The notes: generated from the sequence alone by a model not told the origin. Shown: positions 53,123 to 62,306, counted from the first letter of the stretch. The stretch: DNA of 64,000 nucleotides from an uncultured Eubacterium sp. (GCA_947089855.1 CAMUML010000001.1:157844-221843), one strand, 5' to 3'. Numbers and translations: made by a program.

Positions 53123-53167
53123 ATATAAAATTGACTTTATGAAATGTGTGGCAGTTGTTGGATTTGT

Positions 53168-53207
53168 GGACGCTGGGTGATGGGGGCTGCCCCCTCATCC
53201 GGCGTCC
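53168..53207. terminator. GC-rich hairpin between glgB and the convergent flavoprotein gene
   Basis: GGACGC and TGATGGGGG pair with CCCCCTCA and GGCGTCC, leaving a very short loop. No long T-run follows, so it may act as a transcript-stabilising end rather than a classical terminator. Confidence 0.5.
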
Positions 53208-53222
53208 TCCCCCACACAACTC

Positions 53223-53714
53223 TTAAGCACCCCCAAGCTCAACCGCTGCTTTTCCTGTTATATGATCTGCCTGCATTTCCAACATGCACAGCCTATTAAA
53301 ATCTTTTTCAATATATTCCTGCCGCCTGGCCTCCGAATCTTTCGGGTTATATTTTCGTGCCAGTTTTTCAATGGCAGCACGCATTTCTGCTTCTTGCCGC
53401 AGAATACGTATCGTTCCAAATACGATTACACTTTTAAAATGTGTAGTATATTTTTCTGGCACAACCTCGTCTTTTGCAATGATGCAGAAAGATACTTTTG
53501 GATTTTTTGTTACCGCATCCAGTTTGTGGCCGCTGGTAGCGCAGTGGAAATAAAGTTTTTTTGTGTTTTTATCGTATACAAAGCTTAGTGGAACCGCATA
53601 AGGGTAATCCTGGCCATCGGCAACGGCTAAAACGCCGGATGACGCCTGTTCTAAAATAGATGTGCATACTTCATCCGGCAGGGCTTGTTTTTTGCGGCGC
53701 ATTTCTCGAAACAT
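53223..53714 (-). CDS. NimA-like FMN-binding split-barrel protein
   Basis: 163 residues of the pyridoxamine-phosphate-oxidase-like fold, with MRRKKQALPDE, LAVADGQDYPYAVPLSFVY, LYFHCATSGHKLDAV and VSFCIIAKDEVVPEKYTTHFKSV. Members of this group bind FMN and include nitroimidazole reductases. Real nitroimidazole resistance cannot be predicted from sequence. It ends 14 bases before the NUDIX gene on the same strand in reverse order, that is, downstream of it, so the two are cotranscribed. Confidence 0.85.
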   Translation of the reverse strand: MFREMRRKKQALPDEVCTSILEQASSGVLAVADGQDYPYAVPLSFVYDKNTKKLYFHCATSGHKLDAVTKNPKVSFCIIAKDEVVPEKYTTHFKSVIVFGTIRILRQEAEMRAAIEKLARKYNPKDSEARRQEYIEKDFNRLCMLEMQADHITGKAAVELGGA

Positions 53715-53728
53715 AGTATCTTCTCCTT

Positions 53729-54337
53729 TTAGATATTTAAGAAATCAAATGGTTTTTCGGACTGTAAAAAAAGCATCATTAAATAGGCACCGCGCATAGA
53801 AACACGTTCCTGGGACAAAATCTGGCGTATTTTTGTTTTATCGGCAAGGATAACTTGGATGTCTTCGGTGTCTTCGTTTTGTGCGCTGGAAATTTGTCCG
53901 TTTACGGTTCCATAAACGGTAGCGTCTGTTTCGTCTGTAAAGCCGGGGCCCATGAAAAATGGCCTGCGGCAGCAGGCGTTGCCATCGGTATATTCTGTAA
54001 AATGAAGCCCGGTTTCTTCTGCCATTTCCCTTGCAGCGGCCATTCCTGGCGTTTCTTTGCCGTCAATCAGCCCGGCAGGAAGCTCGTACATATAGGCGTC
54101 AATTGGGTAACGGTATTGCCGGATAACAGCCAGTTTTGGTTCCGGTTCCTGTGTAACGGCATAAATGACAATGCCTTCTGGGGCGGTAGACTTGGTTTGG
54201 ATTTTTATATGTTCAGCATCGTTTCTGGATGCAAAATAATAATGAAAGTTTTTTCCTTTTGTATCGATGGCATCCATTTGGTACAGGTTTAAAAATGGAT
54301 TGTCAGTCAATTTTTGTATCTTGCGGTATTTGTCCAT
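53729..54337 (-). CDS. NUDIX hydrolase, probable ADP-ribose pyrophosphatase
   Basis: 202 residues with a perfect Nudix box (GLIDGKETPGMAAAREMAEETGL at about residues 98-120) and the ADP-ribose-type preceding VIRQYRYPIDAYMYELPAG. It likely hydrolyses ADP-ribose or a related nucleoside diphosphate sugar. It lies upstream of and next to the NimA-like gene. Confidence 0.88.
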   Translation of the reverse strand: MDKYRKIQKLTDNPFLNLYQMDAIDTKGKNFHYYFASRNDAEHIKIQTKSTAPEGIVIYAVTQEPEPKLAVIRQYRYPIDAYMYELPAGLIDGKETPGMAAAREMAEETGLHFTEYTDGNACCRRPFFMGPGFTDETDATVYGTVNGQISSAQNEDTEDIQVILADKTKIRQILSQERVSMRGAYLMMLFLQSEKPFDFLNI

Positions 54338-54901
54338 GATTGGTGTGCTCCTTTCCCATATGTGCTGGCGCGCGGCTGCTATAGATGTAGCCTGCGTTTG
54401 GTTTTGCTAAAATGTTTTTATTTATCATATCATAGTATGAAAAATTTTCCTATCTTTTATTTGGCTTGCGCCCACAATGTCATTTACTTAAGAAATCCCT
54501 GCAAATTACTGTTGCCGCACAGCCTTTTTGCAGTGTTTAAGGTTTTGAATGGATCAATTGTTACTATTCACAGCCACCTGGACACCCCGCTGTTCAGGTG
54601 GCTGCCAAGCTGATTCAGGAGTGAGCAGGCTCCAATTTGCAAGGCAAATTCTTTAAATGAGCCTGCGAATGTTACTATTTACAGCTTCATAACTTAGAGT
54701 GTTTGTCAAGAGAAAATTAGCTGTGAATAGTAACGATCAATTTGCTTTGCTGTATTGCAGTTGGAAGCATATATTGCAGCTTAACGGCTCAAAATGACCG
54801 CTTACTGCCGATAGCATTGTTTTCTTTTGATTTTCTGCTATGGTAAATATAAAGGCAGGGTAAACAGCTAGCCTTTGGAAAATAAAGAAAGGATATAAGA
54901 A
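54338..54901. other. intergenic region holding a miniature transposable element
   Basis: There is no gene between the NUDIX gene and the ABC transporter. The region carries the mobile element at 54560-54734 and, near its right end, AAGAAAGGATATAAGAAATG, a ribosome-binding site for the ABC ATPase. Confidence 0.6.
54560..54734. mobile_element. miniature inverted-repeat transposable element, copy B (175 bp)
   Basis: GTTACTATTCACAG at 54560-54573 is a perfect inverted copy of 54721-54734. GATCAATT flanks both ends (54552-54559 and 54735-54742), an 8-bp target duplication. Inside are hairpin one (CAGCCACCTG/CAGGTGGCTG, 54571-54604), the conserved TGATTCAGGAGTGAG (54611-54625), hairpin two (GCAGGCTC/GAGCCTGC, 54625-54666, with nested ATTTGC-AAG-GCAAAT) and an inner GTTACTATTTACAGCT that pairs with the right end. 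The layout matches copy A at 39695. No coding capacity. Confidence 0.9.
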
Positions 54902-55861
54902 ATGAGTGTAACGGAAACAGTAATCAAAGTAGACGGGCTTACCAAAGTTTATGGAAGTGTTAGAGCGGTTGACCATATTTCCTTTACGGTAGGGCGGGGT
55001 ACGATGCTGGGGTTTTTGGGGATCAATGGGGCAGGAAAGACGACGGCTATCCATATGCTGTCTACATTGTTAAGGCCTGACAGCGGCAGTGCAACTTTGT
55101 GCGGGTATGTGGTTGGACGGGAAGACAAGGAGATACGGCGCAGGATTGGGATTGTATACCAGCAGAACTGCTTGGACGATATTTTAACGGTAAAAGAAAA
55201 CCTGCTTTGCAGGGGGATTTTGCATGGTGCGTCGAAAAGGGAAACAACAAAGCAGATTGCACGGCTAAGTGAGATTTTAAATTTGGGTGATATTTTAAAG
55301 AAAAAATACCAGGTACTTTCCGGCGGCCAGAAGCGGCGGTGTGAAATTGCAGCGGCGCTAATCCATACACCGGAAATATTGTTTCTGGATGAGCCGACAA
55401 CCGGGCTTGACCCAGCCACGCGCCGGGATGTCTGGGCGACGGTAGAGGGGCTGCGTAAGGATGAAAAAATAACGGTGTTTTTAACAACGCACTATATGGA
55501 AGAGGCAGCAGGGGCTGACAATATTATTATTTTAGACCGTGGGAAGATTGTAACGGCAGGTACGCCGTTTGCCTTAAAGGAGCGCTTTGCGTCAGATAAA
55601 TTAAAATTATATTTTCGGGAAGATAAACGGGAAGAAATAGCTAACTTTTTGCGGACAAAAAATTATAAAACCACACTGGATGCAAACCGGGCGGAGGTAT
55701 GGCTGGGTTCAACGAAAGAAGCGATCGGCTTGCTTCCAGCAGTGCGGGATCTGATCGAAGGATTTGAAGTTGTCCAGGGGAATATGGACGATGTGTTTTT
55801 GAATGCTGCCGGATATGAACTAAACGGCGGCAGCGGCGATGAAGGAGGGTATCGGCGATGA
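54902..55861 (+). CDS. ABC transporter ATP-binding protein (antibiotic/daunorubicin exporter type)
   Basis: 319 residues with Walker A GINGAGKTT, Q-loop VYQQNCLDDILT, signature LSGGQKRRCEIAAAL, Walker B EILFLDEPTTGLDP and H-loop TTHYMEEA. The roughly 100-residue C-terminal extension is typical of DrrA-type subunits. The stop overlaps the permease ATG (ATGA), so the two are coupled. Together with the LytTR regulator it looks like a drug or peptide export unit. Confidence 0.92.
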   Translation: MSVTETVIKVDGLTKVYGSVRAVDHISFTVGRGTMLGFLGINGAGKTTAIHMLSTLLRPDSGSATLCGYVVGREDKEIRRRIGIVYQQNCLDDILTVKENLLCRGILHGASKRETTKQIARLSEILNLGDILKKKYQVLSGGQKRRCEIAAALIHTPEILFLDEPTTGLDPATRRDVWATVEGLRKDEKITVFLTTHYMEEAAGADNIIILDRGKIVTAGTPFALKERFASDKLKLYFREDKREEIANFLRTKNYKTTLDANRAEVWLGSTKEAIGLLPAVRDLIEGFEVVQGNMDDVFLNAAGYELNGGSGDEGGYRR

Positions 55862-56772
55862 TAGGCCAATTAGGTGCAATTACTGGGCGGAATATAAAGC
55901 TTTATTTACGTGACCGTGGGGCGGTGTTTTTTTCCTTGCTGTCCATGTTTATTGTGATCGGGCTAATGGTATTTTTTCTGGGGGATATGAATGTCGATAG
56001 TATCACAGGCTTATTGGGGCAGTTCCCGGGCAGGGATGCGCAGCAGGATAAAGAGAATGCGCAGCTGCTTGTTTTATCCTGGACTTGTGCGGGCATCCTT
56101 TCGATTAATGCGGTGACGGTTACGCTGTCTGCACTGGCGCCGATGATCAAGGACAAAACCAGCGGCAGGCTGAATGCGGTTTATACAGCGCCTGTGGGCA
56201 GGGGGGTCCTTGCGGCTGGATATGTGCTTGCTGCGTGGGTGGCATCGGTGTTTATTTGTACCGTCACATTGCTGGTTACGGAAATCTATGGGGTATCCCG
56301 TGGGATGGAATGGTTTTCCCTGTTTACGCATTGCAAGCTATGCGGTATGATTATGGTAAATTCTTTTGCTTATGCGTCGTTTATGTATACGGTAGCTGCG
56401 CTAGTGAAATCGGAAAGCGCATGGAGCGGGCTGGGGACGGTAATTGGGACGCTGGTAGGCTTTTTGGGCGGCATCTACCTTCCGATTGGGACGCTGTCCG
56501 ATACGGTTGGGGCGGTGATGAAAGGGACGCCTATTATTTATGGGGCAGCGATGTTCCGCGGGCTTATGACAAAAGATATTTTGGATACTACATTCCTGGG
56601 GGCTCCGGAGGATATGGCAGCGGCATACCGTGAAACAATGGGCATTGACTTGTATGTTTTTGACAGGCAGGTTTCTTTGGAAATGGCACTTTTACTGCTA
56701 TTGATTTTTGGCGCAGCTTTTCTTATGATAGGGGCAGTGATTGTGCAGCGGGGAAAAAGGTCAGACCGGTAA
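55858..56772 (+). CDS. ABC-2 type permease
   Basis: 304 residues with about six membrane helices. The N-terminal RNIKLYLRDRGAVFFSLLSMFIVI is typical of ABC-2 permeases, and GFLGGIYLPIGTLSDTVGAVMKGTPI lies near helix five. It forms the membrane part of the exporter with the upstream ATPase. The substrate is unknown. Confidence 0.9.
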   Translation: MIGQLGAITGRNIKLYLRDRGAVFFSLLSMFIVIGLMVFFLGDMNVDSITGLLGQFPGRDAQQDKENAQLLVLSWTCAGILSINAVTVTLSALAPMIKDKTSGRLNAVYTAPVGRGVLAAGYVLAAWVASVFICTVTLLVTEIYGVSRGMEWFSLFTHCKLCGMIMVNSFAYASFMYTVAALVKSESAWSGLGTVIGTLVGFLGGIYLPIGTLSDTVGAVMKGTPIIYGAAMFRGLMTKDILDTTFLGAPEDMAAAYRETMGIDLYVFDRQVSLEMALLLLLIFGAAFLMIGAVIVQRGKRSDR

Positions 56773-56824
56773 AGGTCAGTTTATAAAATCAGGATGATAT
56801 TAGGAAGGCTGGCAGTTATAGTTA

Positions 56825-57274
56825 TTGGGGGCAATTATGAAGATTACAATAGAAACGCCGGGGCCAGGGGAAGAGGAAGAAATTATTATCCGTTGCGCAG
56901 CGTTGGATGAAGGGTTGTTAAACCTTATTTATGCATTAAAGGCGGGCCGGGATAAATTAACCGCATACGCTGGGCAAGAGATTGTAATGTTGTCGCCGAA
57001 ACAGGTTTACTATTTTGAGTCGGTTGACAATAAGGTGTTTGCTTATTGTGAAAAAGAAGTCTACGAGGTGCGCAGGAAGCTATATGAACTGGAGCGGGAT
57101 TATGCCGGAAATGATTTTCTGCGCATTTCGAAATCAACCATTGTAAACTTGTCGAAAATATCCCATATGGCCCCTATTTTTAACGGACGGTTTGAGGCAC
57201 GGCTGAAAAACGGGGAAAAGACGGTTATATCCCGCCAATATGTCGCAGCATTAAAGAAAAAACTCGGAATTTAA
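56825..57274 (+). CDS. LytTR DNA-binding regulator
   Basis: 149 residues without a receiver domain. The LytTR domain covers about residues 50-149 (VMLSPKQVYYFESVDNKVFAYCEKEVYEVRRKLYELE, then FLRISKSTIVNLSKISHMAPIFNGRFEARLKNGEKTVISRQY). It is paired with a DUF3021 membrane protein, an arrangement known in Firmicutes in which the membrane partner probably restrains the regulator. The 52-base gap after the permease suggests it belongs to the exporter operon and controls it. Confidence 0.9.
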   Translation: MGAIMKITIETPGPGEEEEIIIRCAALDEGLLNLIYALKAGRDKLTAYAGQEIVMLSPKQVYYFESVDNKVFAYCEKEVYEVRRKLYELERDYAGNDFLRISKSTIVNLSKISHMAPIFNGRFEARLKNGEKTVISRQYVAALKKKLGI

Positions 57275-57286
57275 GGGGGGGGGCAG

Positions 57287-57721
57287 ATGATGCGTATTAT
57301 GCAGGAATTTTTAAAATGGTTTGTGTATATTACAACGGGGGTTTTATTTGTCTGTGCCGTTATTTATACATTTTTTTCAAAGGAGGAGATGATTCCGTCA
57401 GAGACGTTGTGGCAGATATTGCTTGCCGGTGTATTGACGTCTTTGGTTACTACGGTTTTTGAAAAGTTTTTAATGGCTGCGGAGATGGTAAAGCATTTGT
57501 ATGTGGTGGGGGTGCTGCATTACGCCAGCTTGTGTGCCTGTATGGTAGCCTGCGGTTTGGTATTTGGATGGGTGGAGCTGCAGCCAGGCAGTATGGTGCA
57601 GATGTGCCTGTTTGTAGCGGTTGTTTACTTGTTTGTTGTGGCGGTGGATTATATTTTGGGCAGGCAGCTGGCGGAGAAGATTAACCGGAAACTGAAAGAG
57701 ACGTACCGTGGGAAGGAATAA
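57287..57721 (+). CDS. DUF3021 membrane protein
   Basis: 144 residues with four membrane helices (VYITTGVLFVCAVIYTFF; LLAGVLTSLVTTVF; LHYASLCACMVACGLVFGW; CLFVAVVYLFVVAVDYIL), matching DUF3021, the usual partner of single-domain LytTR proteins. It follows the LytTR gene by 12 bases with a GGGGGGG site. Confidence 0.88.
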   Translation: MMRIMQEFLKWFVYITTGVLFVCAVIYTFFSKEEMIPSETLWQILLAGVLTSLVTTVFEKFLMAAEMVKHLYVVGVLHYASLCACMVACGLVFGWVELQPGSMVQMCLFVAVVYLFVVAVDYILGRQLAEKINRKLKETYRGKE

Positions 57722-57756
57722 TGGGTATATATGGTTGTCAGCCTTCAAAAACATAA

Positions 57757-57966
57757 TGGGGATGAAGCGGTGAAAATATTTCTAAACGCAGACAGCTGAG
57801 GGCTTTTCTGGACTATGCTGACGGAAAGGATGTGGAAGATGATTTTGTTCAGGAACTGGAAAAGGCTGTAAAGCCGCTGTTATATATAGGATTGCCTGGC
57901 AGGGCATCTTACGGAAAAGGTTCATTGAGGCGGTATAGCGCCGGATGCTGGGTGTACCGTAAATAG
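57757..57966 (+). pseudogene. remnant resembling a PD-(D/E)XK nuclease family transposase end
   Basis: A plus-strand frame without a start codon reads SKRRQLRAFLDYADGKDVED then DFVQELEKAVK. From memory this resembles the C-terminal segment of Rpn-type recombination-promoting nucleases. It is bounded by an in-frame stop just upstream and by TAG at 57964, so only a fragment remains. The match is from short-motif recall and is uncertain. Confidence 0.35.
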
Positions 57967-58244
57967 TGGATATTATAGAAAACTGGAGCAAGCCTGTATG
58001 ATAGTAACAGATTTGCTCCAGTTTTTATTGCTTACCAGAACATTTTCAGATTTTTACACAAATATTATTGAGCTTTGAAAAAATACAATTTTAACTGAGT
58101 AAATTTAGAAATGAAAAGCGAAATCCCTCAAATCCGCCAAATTTCTTTGACATATGGCAGGGTAAGAAGCTATAATAGTAGGAACTGCCAAAAGCGGTGG
58201 CAATAAGGGGAAGGAACGGCAGTGCAAAGAAGAAAGGAGGCATT

Positions 58245-59273
58245 ATGCATACAGTTACGTTAGGCAGTACTGGGATTCGGGTCAATAAAAATGGGTTTGG
58301 CGCCCTGCCGATTCAGCGGATTTCGATGGAAGATGCGGCCAGGCTGGTACAAAAGGCCTATGATGCGGGGATTACGTATTTTGATACGGCAAGGTGGTAT
58401 ACGGACAGTGAGGAAAAGCTTGGGGCTGCATTTGAAGGTATGCGGGAAAAGGTGATTTTTGCAACGAAAACCGGGGCAGCTACACAGGATGGTTTTTGGA
58501 AGGACTTGGAAACATCCCTGCATTCCCTGCGCACGGATTATATTGATATATACCAGTTCCATAATCCGCCGTCCTGTCCGAAACCAGGCGATGGGAGCGG
58601 TTTATATGAGGCAATGCTGGAAGCAAAAAAACAGGGGAAGATCCGCCATATTGGGATTACCAACCATAGGCTTGCGGTCGCAAAGGAAGCTATTTTATCC
58701 GGGCTTTATGAAACACTGCAGTTTCCGTTTAGCTATTTAAGCGGTACACAGGAGTTCGAATTGGTCGAGGAATGCCAAAAAGCAGGCATGGGCTTTGTGG
58801 CCATGAAGGCATTGTCCGGTGGGCTGATCACCAATTCAGCAGCAGCCTACGCCTTTGCAGCGCAGTTTGAATATGTGCTGCCGATATGGGGGATCCAGCA
58901 TGAGTGGGAACTGGATGAATTTATATCTTACATTGGCCATCCACCGGTTATGGATGAAACGCTTCAGGAAGTGGTTGCACGTGATAAAGAGCAGTTAAGC
59001 GGGGAATTTTGCAGGGGATGCGGATATTGCCTGCCATGCCCGGCAGGGATAGAGATCAATATCTGCGCGCGCATGTCGCTGCTGATCCGCCGCTCCCCTT
59101 CTGAATCACATTTAACGGCGCAGGCGCAGGAGATGATGAAAAAGATAGAAGGCTGCCTGCACTGCTACAAATGTAGAGAAAAGTGCCCTTATGGCCTGGA
59201 TGCGCCAGCCCTGATGGAAAAGAATTATGAAGACTATAAGCGTATCCTGGCAGGCGAGGTACAGGTGGGTTAG
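58245..59273 (+). CDS. aldo/keto reductase with C-terminal [4Fe-4S] domain
   Basis: 342 residues from ATG 58245 after AAAGGAGG. The AKR barrel shows GFGALPIQR, YFDTARWYTDSEEKLG (Asp and Tyr of the tetrad), KTGAA, the IDIYQFH motif and IRHIGITNH. At the C-terminus CRGCGYCLPCPAG and CLHCYKCREKCPYG bind two iron-sulfur clusters, as in oxidoreductases fused to ferredoxin modules of anaerobes. The electron partner and substrate are unknown. Confidence 0.9.
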   Translation: MHTVTLGSTGIRVNKNGFGALPIQRISMEDAARLVQKAYDAGITYFDTARWYTDSEEKLGAAFEGMREKVIFATKTGAATQDGFWKDLETSLHSLRTDYIDIYQFHNPPSCPKPGDGSGLYEAMLEAKKQGKIRHIGITNHRLAVAKEAILSGLYETLQFPFSYLSGTQEFELVEECQKAGMGFVAMKALSGGLITNSAAAYAFAAQFEYVLPIWGIQHEWELDEFISYIGHPPVMDETLQEVVARDKEQLSGEFCRGCGYCLPCPAGIEINICARMSLLIRRSPSESHLTAQAQEMMKKIEGCLHCYKCREKCPYGLDAPALMEKNYEDYKRILAGEVQVG

Positions 59274-59361
59274 GTTCCCAGAAATTGGATAGTTGGATAG
59301 ATTATAAAATCAGGATAAGAAAAATTGGATATTACATGGAAAAAATAAGAGGAGTATTGTT

Positions 59362-60768
59362 ATGAAACAAGACAAAAGCAGGAATTCTTTTTCAGGGTCG
59401 CTTGGATTTGTGCTGGCCGCTGCGGGCAGTGCCGTTGGGCTTGGCAATATCTGGCGGTTCCCCTATTTGGCAGCCAAAGATGGCGGCGGGTTATTTTTGG
59501 TGATGTATTTACTATTGGCGCTGACCTTTGGGTTTACGCTTTTGACTACGGAAATTGCAATCGGCCGCAAAACAAAACAAAGCCCGCTCACTGCTTATGG
59601 GGTGATCCATAAAAAATGGAAACCACTGGGCGTGATCGCTTGTCTAGTACCCGTGATCATACTGCCGTATTACTGTGTGATCGGCGGGTGGGTGGTCAAG
59701 TATTTCCTAACTTACCTAACAGGCAGCGGGGATGCAGCGGCTCAGGATGGATATTTTAGCGAGTTTATATCAGGCGACGTACAGCCAATTTTGCTGCTGG
59801 TTGTTTTCTTATTTGCAGTAGCGTTTATCGTTTTCCGTGGAGTTAATAAAGGGATTGAGTCTTCTTCTAAAATTATAATGCCAGTGCTTTTGCTGCTGGT
59901 AATAGGGATTGCAGTATTTTCACTGACGATCCACCATACCGATGATGCCGGGGTAGCCCGTACCGGTATGGAAGGGTTAAAGATCTACGTGATCCCAGAC
60001 TTGGAGGGGTTAACGGTAAAAGGGTTTTTTACCGTGCTGCTGGATGCAATGAGCCAGTTGTTCTTCAGCTTAAGCGTTGCAATGGGGATTATGATCGCTT
60101 ATGGTTCCTATGTGCGTGACGATGCGAACCTTATGAAGTCGATCAACCAGATTGAATTTTTTGATACACTGGTTGCGTTTTTGGCCGGCGTTATGATTAT
60201 CCCAGCTGTATATGTATTTATGGGCAAGGAAGGGATGGCAGCTTCCGGGCCGAGTCTCATGTTTGTTTCCCTGCCAAAAGTATTTTCAGCAATGGGGGCA
60301 GTTGGCAATATTATCGGATGCCTGTTTTTTGCAATGGTGCTGTTTGCCGCACTAACCAGTGCCGTATCCGTTATGGAAGCCATTGTAGCAAGTTTTATGG
60401 ACCAATTCCATATGACACGTATCAAAGCGGCTGCAGTAGAAACGGCCATTGCGTTAATTGCAGGCATTATCGTTTGCTTAGGCTATAATGCACTTTTGTT
60501 TGATATAGTGCTGCCAAACGGTGCGCATGCGCAGATTTTGGATATTATGGATTATATCAGCAATAATGCTTTAATGCCAGTCGTAGCAATTGGCACATGT
60601 ATTTTGATCGGATGGGTTGTAAAACCTAAAGTGATTACTGACGAGGTTGAAAAAACAGGATGCAAATTTGGGAGGAAGGGGTTATATTATGTTATGATTA
60701 AATTTATAGCACCGGTATTGCTTGTGATCCTGCTTTTAAAATCTGTCGGTATCTTAAAGGCGATTTAA
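59362..60768 (+). CDS. sodium:neurotransmitter symporter (SNF/NSS) family protein
   Basis: 468 residues, twelve membrane helices, with helix one GSAVGLGNIWRFPYLAAKDGGGLFLVMYL, containing the Na+- and substrate-binding residues of the LeuT fold. Helix six and eight residues are also present (FFSLSVAMGIMIAYGSY; LFAALTSAVSVMEAI). It imports an amino acid or amine with Na+. It is monocistronic, with a GAGG site before the ATG. Confidence 0.9.
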   Translation: MKQDKSRNSFSGSLGFVLAAAGSAVGLGNIWRFPYLAAKDGGGLFLVMYLLLALTFGFTLLTTEIAIGRKTKQSPLTAYGVIHKKWKPLGVIACLVPVIILPYYCVIGGWVVKYFLTYLTGSGDAAAQDGYFSEFISGDVQPILLLVVFLFAVAFIVFRGVNKGIESSSKIIMPVLLLLVIGIAVFSLTIHHTDDAGVARTGMEGLKIYVIPDLEGLTVKGFFTVLLDAMSQLFFSLSVAMGIMIAYGSYVRDDANLMKSINQIEFFDTLVAFLAGVMIIPAVYVFMGKEGMAASGPSLMFVSLPKVFSAMGAVGNIIGCLFFAMVLFAALTSAVSVMEAIVASFMDQFHMTRIKAAAVETAIALIAGIIVCLGYNALLFDIVLPNGAHAQILDIMDYISNNALMPVVAIGTCILIGWVVKPKVITDEVEKTGCKFGRKGLYYVMIKFIAPVLLVILLLKSVGILKAI

Positions 60769-61074
60769 ACGGTTGCCGGATATATGGATAGGGGAAGGGC
60801 AGTAACGGCGGGATGTAGGCCGTGTATTGTTTCTGGCGGATGAGCCGCCCCCTCTATCCGCAAATCAGAAAAACTAGTGGTTGCAATTAGAATCTATTTT
60901 GGTTATAATAGATCCTATCAGACAGGCATGCAGCCTCACGAATCAAAATAAATCATAGGTCAACAAAATCAAATAAATAAGCCCAGAGAATAAGAGCAGG
61001 TTATAAATGGCAAAAACAGCCATTTTATAATTATGCTCTTTTTTGGATATAATACCGCAAAAAGAGGGGGGATT
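60769..61074. other. intergenic region between the symporter and glpP
   Basis: There is no gene. A GC-rich foldback with outer arms GGATAGGGG (about 60786) and CCCCTCTATCC (about 60849) may be the symporter terminator. The remainder is AT-rich and holds the glpP promoter and leader. Confidence 0.4.
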
Positions 61075-61647
61075 ATGAAACAGGAATTTTACAATGCAAT
61101 TATGGCGCATCCAATTATCGCAGCAGTAAAAGATGAAAAAGGCCTGGAAACCTGCATACAGATACCAGAAATCAAAGTAGTATTTGTATTATATGGCAAG
61201 ATCAGCAATATCGGAGATATTACGTACAAGCTAAAACAAGCCGGTAAAACGGTAATTGTACATATAGATTTTATTTTAGGGCTAAGTGCAAAAGAAGAAG
61301 CAGTCGCCTTTATTGCAAAATATACGCAGGCCGATGGGGTTATTTCCACGCGGATGGAGCTTATCCGGCGGGCAAGGGAGCTGTCTTTGTTTACCGTCTA
61401 CCGGATTTTTGCACTCGATTCACGTGTCATGGATAACGTCGCAGCAAACCGTTCTATTGGGGAGTATGCGGACGTAGTTGAGATTTTGCCGGGGCTGATG
61501 CCCAAAGTGATCCGGATGATGAAAAAAATGATTCCAATACCGTTGATTACCGGCGGGTTGATTTCTGAACGGGCAGATGTGATCGCAGCGCTGGATGCTG
61601 GAGCGGCTGCAATTTCTACTACAAACAAAGATGTATGGTTAATGTAG
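61075..61647 (+). CDS. glpP: glycerol-3-phosphate-responsive antiterminator GlpP
   Basis: 190 residues from ATG 61075 after GAGGGGGG. It matches the GlpP/GlpV family throughout: NAIMAHPIIAAVKDE, VFVLYGKISNIGDI, VIVHIDFILGLS, GVISTRMELIRRAR, DVVEILPGLMPKVIR and PLITGGLISERADV. In Bacillus GlpP binds glycerol-3-phosphate and nascent glp mRNA leaders. Its closeness to the glycerol-3-phosphate oxidation genes on the opposite strand supports the same role. Confidence 0.93.
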   Translation: MKQEFYNAIMAHPIIAAVKDEKGLETCIQIPEIKVVFVLYGKISNIGDITYKLKQAGKTVIVHIDFILGLSAKEEAVAFIAKYTQADGVISTRMELIRRARELSLFTVYRIFALDSRVMDNVAANRSIGEYADVVEILPGLMPKVIRMMKKMIPIPLITGGLISERADVIAALDAGAAAISTTNKDVWLM

Positions 61648-61666
61648 ATATGGAGGAGGGGATGGC

Positions 61667-62254
61667 ATGTGTTGCCTGACAAAGAGGAAAATTGCAGATT
61701 GTGTAAAGGGCCTTGTATGCCGGAAAGGGATCCGCAAAATTACGGTGCAGGATATTATGAATGGGACAAATATGAGTCGGCAGAGTTTTTATTATCATTT
61801 TCAGAATATTTACGATGTGCTGGAATGGATCGGCATCCATGATTTTGTAGAGCCTGGGGAAAGCAGCGGCAGTGGGACGGTGGAGGAGTGGATTTTGCAG
61901 TGCGTTTCCAAGCTGCAGGCAGATCCTATCTTTTATCGGCGGCTTGTGGAAGAAATCCATTGGCCGGTGCTGTTGGAGCGTATCAGGATGCCGATCGAGG
62001 ATAAAGTGGCACAGATCTTTCGCCAGCTGGACCAGGATGATGGGTATAGCAGATATTGTGGTGAGGAATGGCGGCTTGGGGTGGGATTTTTTACGACCAC
62101 GTATTCTTATTATCTTATGGATTATGTCTATAGGAGACGGGCGTTGTCCGATGGGCAGGTTTTAAAGGAACTTGCCCCTGCCATTGCCGTACTGGCTGGA
62201 TGCAGGCTGCAGACGGGGCCGTATATGGTTTTACAGGCAGGTTTGGCTGGATAG
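61667..62254 (+). CDS. TetR-family regulator
   Basis: 195 residues from ATG after GGAGGAGG, 19 bases downstream of glpP. N-terminal HTH: CVKGLVCRKGIRKITVQDIMNGTNMSRQSFYYHFQNIYDVLEW. The C-terminal domain resembles DhaS-type TetR proteins, which regulate glycerol or dihydroxyacetone genes in some Firmicutes. Together with GlpP it may provide a second layer of control on the glp operon; this is inference. Confidence 0.85.
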   Translation: MCCLTKRKIADCVKGLVCRKGIRKITVQDIMNGTNMSRQSFYYHFQNIYDVLEWIGIHDFVEPGESSGSGTVEEWILQCVSKLQADPIFYRRLVEEIHWPVLLERIRMPIEDKVAQIFRQLDQDDGYSRYCGEEWRLGVGFFTTTYSYYLMDYVYRRRALSDGQVLKELAPAIAVLAGCRLQTGPYMVLQAGLAG

Positions 62255-62260
62255 GGTATG

Positions 62261-62292
62261 AAAAAACAGGGCATATTGCCCTGCTTTTTTTG
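62261..62292. terminator. bidirectional terminator
   Basis: CAGGGCA-TAT-TGCCCTG (62267-62283) with CTTTTTTTG on the plus strand and TTTTTTC on the minus strand. It serves both the TetR gene and the convergent DUF1667 gene. Confidence 0.9.
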
Positions 62293-62306
62293 ATAGAAGC
62301 GTATTT

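Noticed and set aside
53168-53207. Hairpins at 53168 and about 60786 as copies of the transposable element family
   Set aside because: They lack the GTTACTATTCAC ends and flanking duplications. They are better explained as terminator-like structures.
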